A DNA stretch of 34,023 bases. It comes from Desulfomonile tiedjei. GTDB lineage: Bacteria; Desulfobacterota; Desulfomonilia; Desulfomonilales; Desulfomonilaceae. The notes under the pieces are model-generated. The model did not search any database. It saw only the letters and a list, made by a program, of their open reading frames with translations, and was not told the DNA's origin. Made by a program: the position numbers and the translations under genes. Location of the stretch: assembly GCA_016212935.1 (NCBI GenBank), contig JACRDE010000044.1, positions 1-34,023 on the forward strand, read 5' to 3'. Positions 32,902 through 34,023 of this stretch are shown one piece after another (the stretch's first letter is position 1; each line of letters begins with the position of its first letter).

Positions 32902-33341
32902 TTGACTAGTGTATCACAGATGGGTCTTCACCGAGGCGCATGCAAAGAAGAATTTGCTTTGGATCGACCTTCCCGGAACAGCACCATTTGGGTCTCGCTA
33001 CCCCTTATCATCGCTCTTGTGATGTAATACTAATGCGCAATCAAAGAAGTAAGTTCAGGGAGGAACTTCTTACAAGAAGTGCCTCTCCGATTTTACATAT
33101 TTGAAAGCGAAATGGTATAAGCACGTGGCCCGTCGCGGCAAATTGTCGACCCCTTCACCCGTATGGCGGATACCATCGGCAAGTATCACCTCAATTTTGC
33201 ATCGCTGAGAACCATAACCTGAAGTTCGAAAAATGAATTGGCATAACAGTCTGGTTACTTTCGGAGAGAGAATAATCTTGCATGACTCGCATGTGTCATG
33301 ATTTACTCTTAGTTTGAGAGGCCTTGAGAAAGGAGGAAAAG
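32902..33341. other. 440-bp gap holding repeat copy 2 and a 6-bp inverted repeat
   Basis: Separates the GT4 gene and the DUF4019 gene, which diverge. Besides the element at 33027-33118, CATGAC (33281-33286) and GTCATG (33295-33300) form a perfect 6-bp inverted repeat with an 8-bp spacer about 40 nt before the DUF4019 start, a possible operator. No RNA gene was seen. Confidence 0.4.
33027..33118. repeat. Inverted-repeat element, copy 2 (92 bp)
   Basis: Same ends as the copy at 5044-5132: left arm 33027-33053 (26 of 27 identical) and right arm 33087-33118 (31 of 32). The centre differs but again folds: ACTTCT/AGAAGT with loop TACA, extended by GGGAGG against CCTCTC. This preserved pairing with changed sequence argues for a selected structure. 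Located between two divergent genes, 28 kb from copy 1. Confidence 0.8.
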
Positions 33342-33773
33342 GTGGGAATCAAAGTTTGCGCAGCATTGATCCTGTTGTCGTTCGTTCTTGCACCTGTGTG
33401 CCAGGAAACGCTTCTCGCAGGCCCCGCTGATGAAAAGGCGGCATTGGAATCTGCAGGGGCGTGGCTAGGGTTGGTGGATTCCACCGAGTATGACAAAAGC
33501 TGGGATCAAGCAGCTGCTTTTTTCAAAGGCGCTGTGGCCAAAGCACAGTGGTTCGGATCTCTTCAAGGGGTCAGAAAGCCACTTGGAGCGGTGATCTCCA
33601 GGCAGATCGTTTCTGCGAAATACACAACAAACTTACCTGGGGCACCGGACGGTCATTATGTGGTAATTCAATACAACACTGCGTTCGAAAACAAGAAATC
33701 CGCTGTTGAGACAGTTATACCCATGCTCGACAAGGACGGAAGCTGGAGAGTCTCCGGCTACTTTATAAAATAG
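33342..33773 (+). CDS. DUF4019 family exported protein
   Basis: 143 residues from GTG 33342 (AAGGAGG at 33330-33336, 5-nt spacing); a TTG at 33324 lies upstream of this site and is unlikely. Signal peptide with core VCAALILLSFVLAPVC, cut near LLAG-P. The domain reads AGAWLGLVDSTEYDKSWDQA, AAFFKGAVAKAQW, GAVISRQIVSAKYTTNLPGA, YVVIQYNTAFENKKSAVETV and DGSWRVSGYFIK, matching DUF4019 throughout. A periplasmic or lipid-free envelope protein; function unknown for the family. Confidence 0.88.
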   Translation: MGIKVCAALILLSFVLAPVCQETLLAGPADEKAALESAGAWLGLVDSTEYDKSWDQAAAFFKGAVAKAQWFGSLQGVRKPLGAVISRQIVSAKYTTNLPGAPDGHYVVIQYNTAFENKKSAVETVIPMLDKDGSWRVSGYFIK

Positions 33774-33903
33774 ACCTTCGCCGTCGCTTGCTCATCCGGG
33801 TAAAGCCAATAGGCAAATCTTCCCTGTGCTGTACAAGCAGCCACCGGAACAGACGCGGGATTCTTACTTACTTGACAGTTAGTCTATATAAGACTCCGGA
33901 TCC

Positions 33904-34023
33904 TCATATATGGTGAGCCTTTGCCACTGCCTGTTCTGCCGACTTTGCCTCAGGTAAAGGCTGCGTCAGCGCAGGCTGGTCGTCACCGTCAAGATTTTTC
34001 TTGAAGGACTTAATCCCCTGAGC
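33904..34023 (-). CDS. Sec-independent translocase TatA/TatB-like protein, C-terminal part
   Basis: Only the last 39 residues are inside the window; the gene starts beyond the right edge. The visible part begins AQGIKSFKKNLDGDD, the amphipathic-helix end GxGIKxFKKxL typical of TatA, then a polar, Pro/Ala-rich tail (PALTQPLPEAKSAEQAVAKA) and TGA (complement of 33904-33906). The membrane helix and hinge are not seen. Assignment to TatA rather than TatB rests on the IKSFKK motif alone. 33774-33903 between this and the DUF4019 gene holds nothing recognisable. Confidence 0.7.
   Translation of the reverse strand, partial: AQGIKSFKKNLDGDDQPALTQPLPEAKSAEQAVAKAHHI

Overview
The window looks like chromosomal DNA from a Gram-negative (diderm) strict anaerobe. 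LptD, an outer-membrane lipoprotein, a periplasmic parvulin, a TatA tail and an O-antigen/capsule-type cluster show the two-membrane envelope. An oxygen-sensitive BcrA/BcrD-type ATPase pair with a 2x[4Fe-4S] ferredoxin shows anaerobic metabolism. Gene families and style fit Desulfobacterota (former Deltaproteobacteria), perhaps a relative of Desulfomonile or Syntrophobacterales; the phylum is a fair inference, the genus a guess. No rRNA, tRNA, CRISPR array, intact transposase or replication origin was seen.

Left part (1-4264): a peptidoglycan-precursor operon with D-Ala-D-Ala ligase (cut by the window edge), a MurU-like sugar-1-phosphate nucleotidyltransferase and an AmgK-like sugar kinase. 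Together these would return recycled MurNAc to UDP-MurNAc and supply the D-Ala-D-Ala dipeptide. A promoter-preceded secreted coiled-coil protein and a cysteine-rich MJ0042-finger protein follow.

4740-7650 (minus strand): a remnant of a class I benzoyl-CoA-reductase-like operon in bzd order, (bzdO-like)-P-Q-M. The two activase ATPases and the ferredoxin are intact. The upstream HgdB/BcrB-family catalytic subunit is a wreck with frameshifts and a central deletion. A 89-bp inverted-repeat element between the ATPase and the ferredoxin recurs at 33027.

7707-15404: housekeeping and accessory genes. They include two translationally coupled acidic proteins (the second DUF6178-like), a SurA/PpiC-type parvulin and an FN3-TPR lipoprotein with divergent extended -10 promoters, a cyclophilin-like protein, a CitE-like lyase with a dead acyl-CoA synthetase fragment downstream, a secreted cysteine-containing protein made of seven decapeptide repeats, a tiny zinc ribbon protein, and FolC. 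LptD (15422-17743) follows FolC.

18296-31654 (plus strand): a tightly packed surface-polysaccharide cluster. It holds two glycosyltransferases, a heparinase II/III-like protein, a truncated GT2 gene, a bi-domain MDR+Gfo/Idh/MocA oxidoreductase, three methyltransferases, a WbpS/AsnB-type amidotransferase and a Wzx-type flippase. A GT4 glycosyltransferase (31789-32901) converges on it. The gene set suggests a uronic-acid/uronamide-containing, methylated glycan, but no polymerase or initiating transferase lies in the window. The right edge has a DUF4019 protein and the C-terminal tail of a TatA/B-like translocase.
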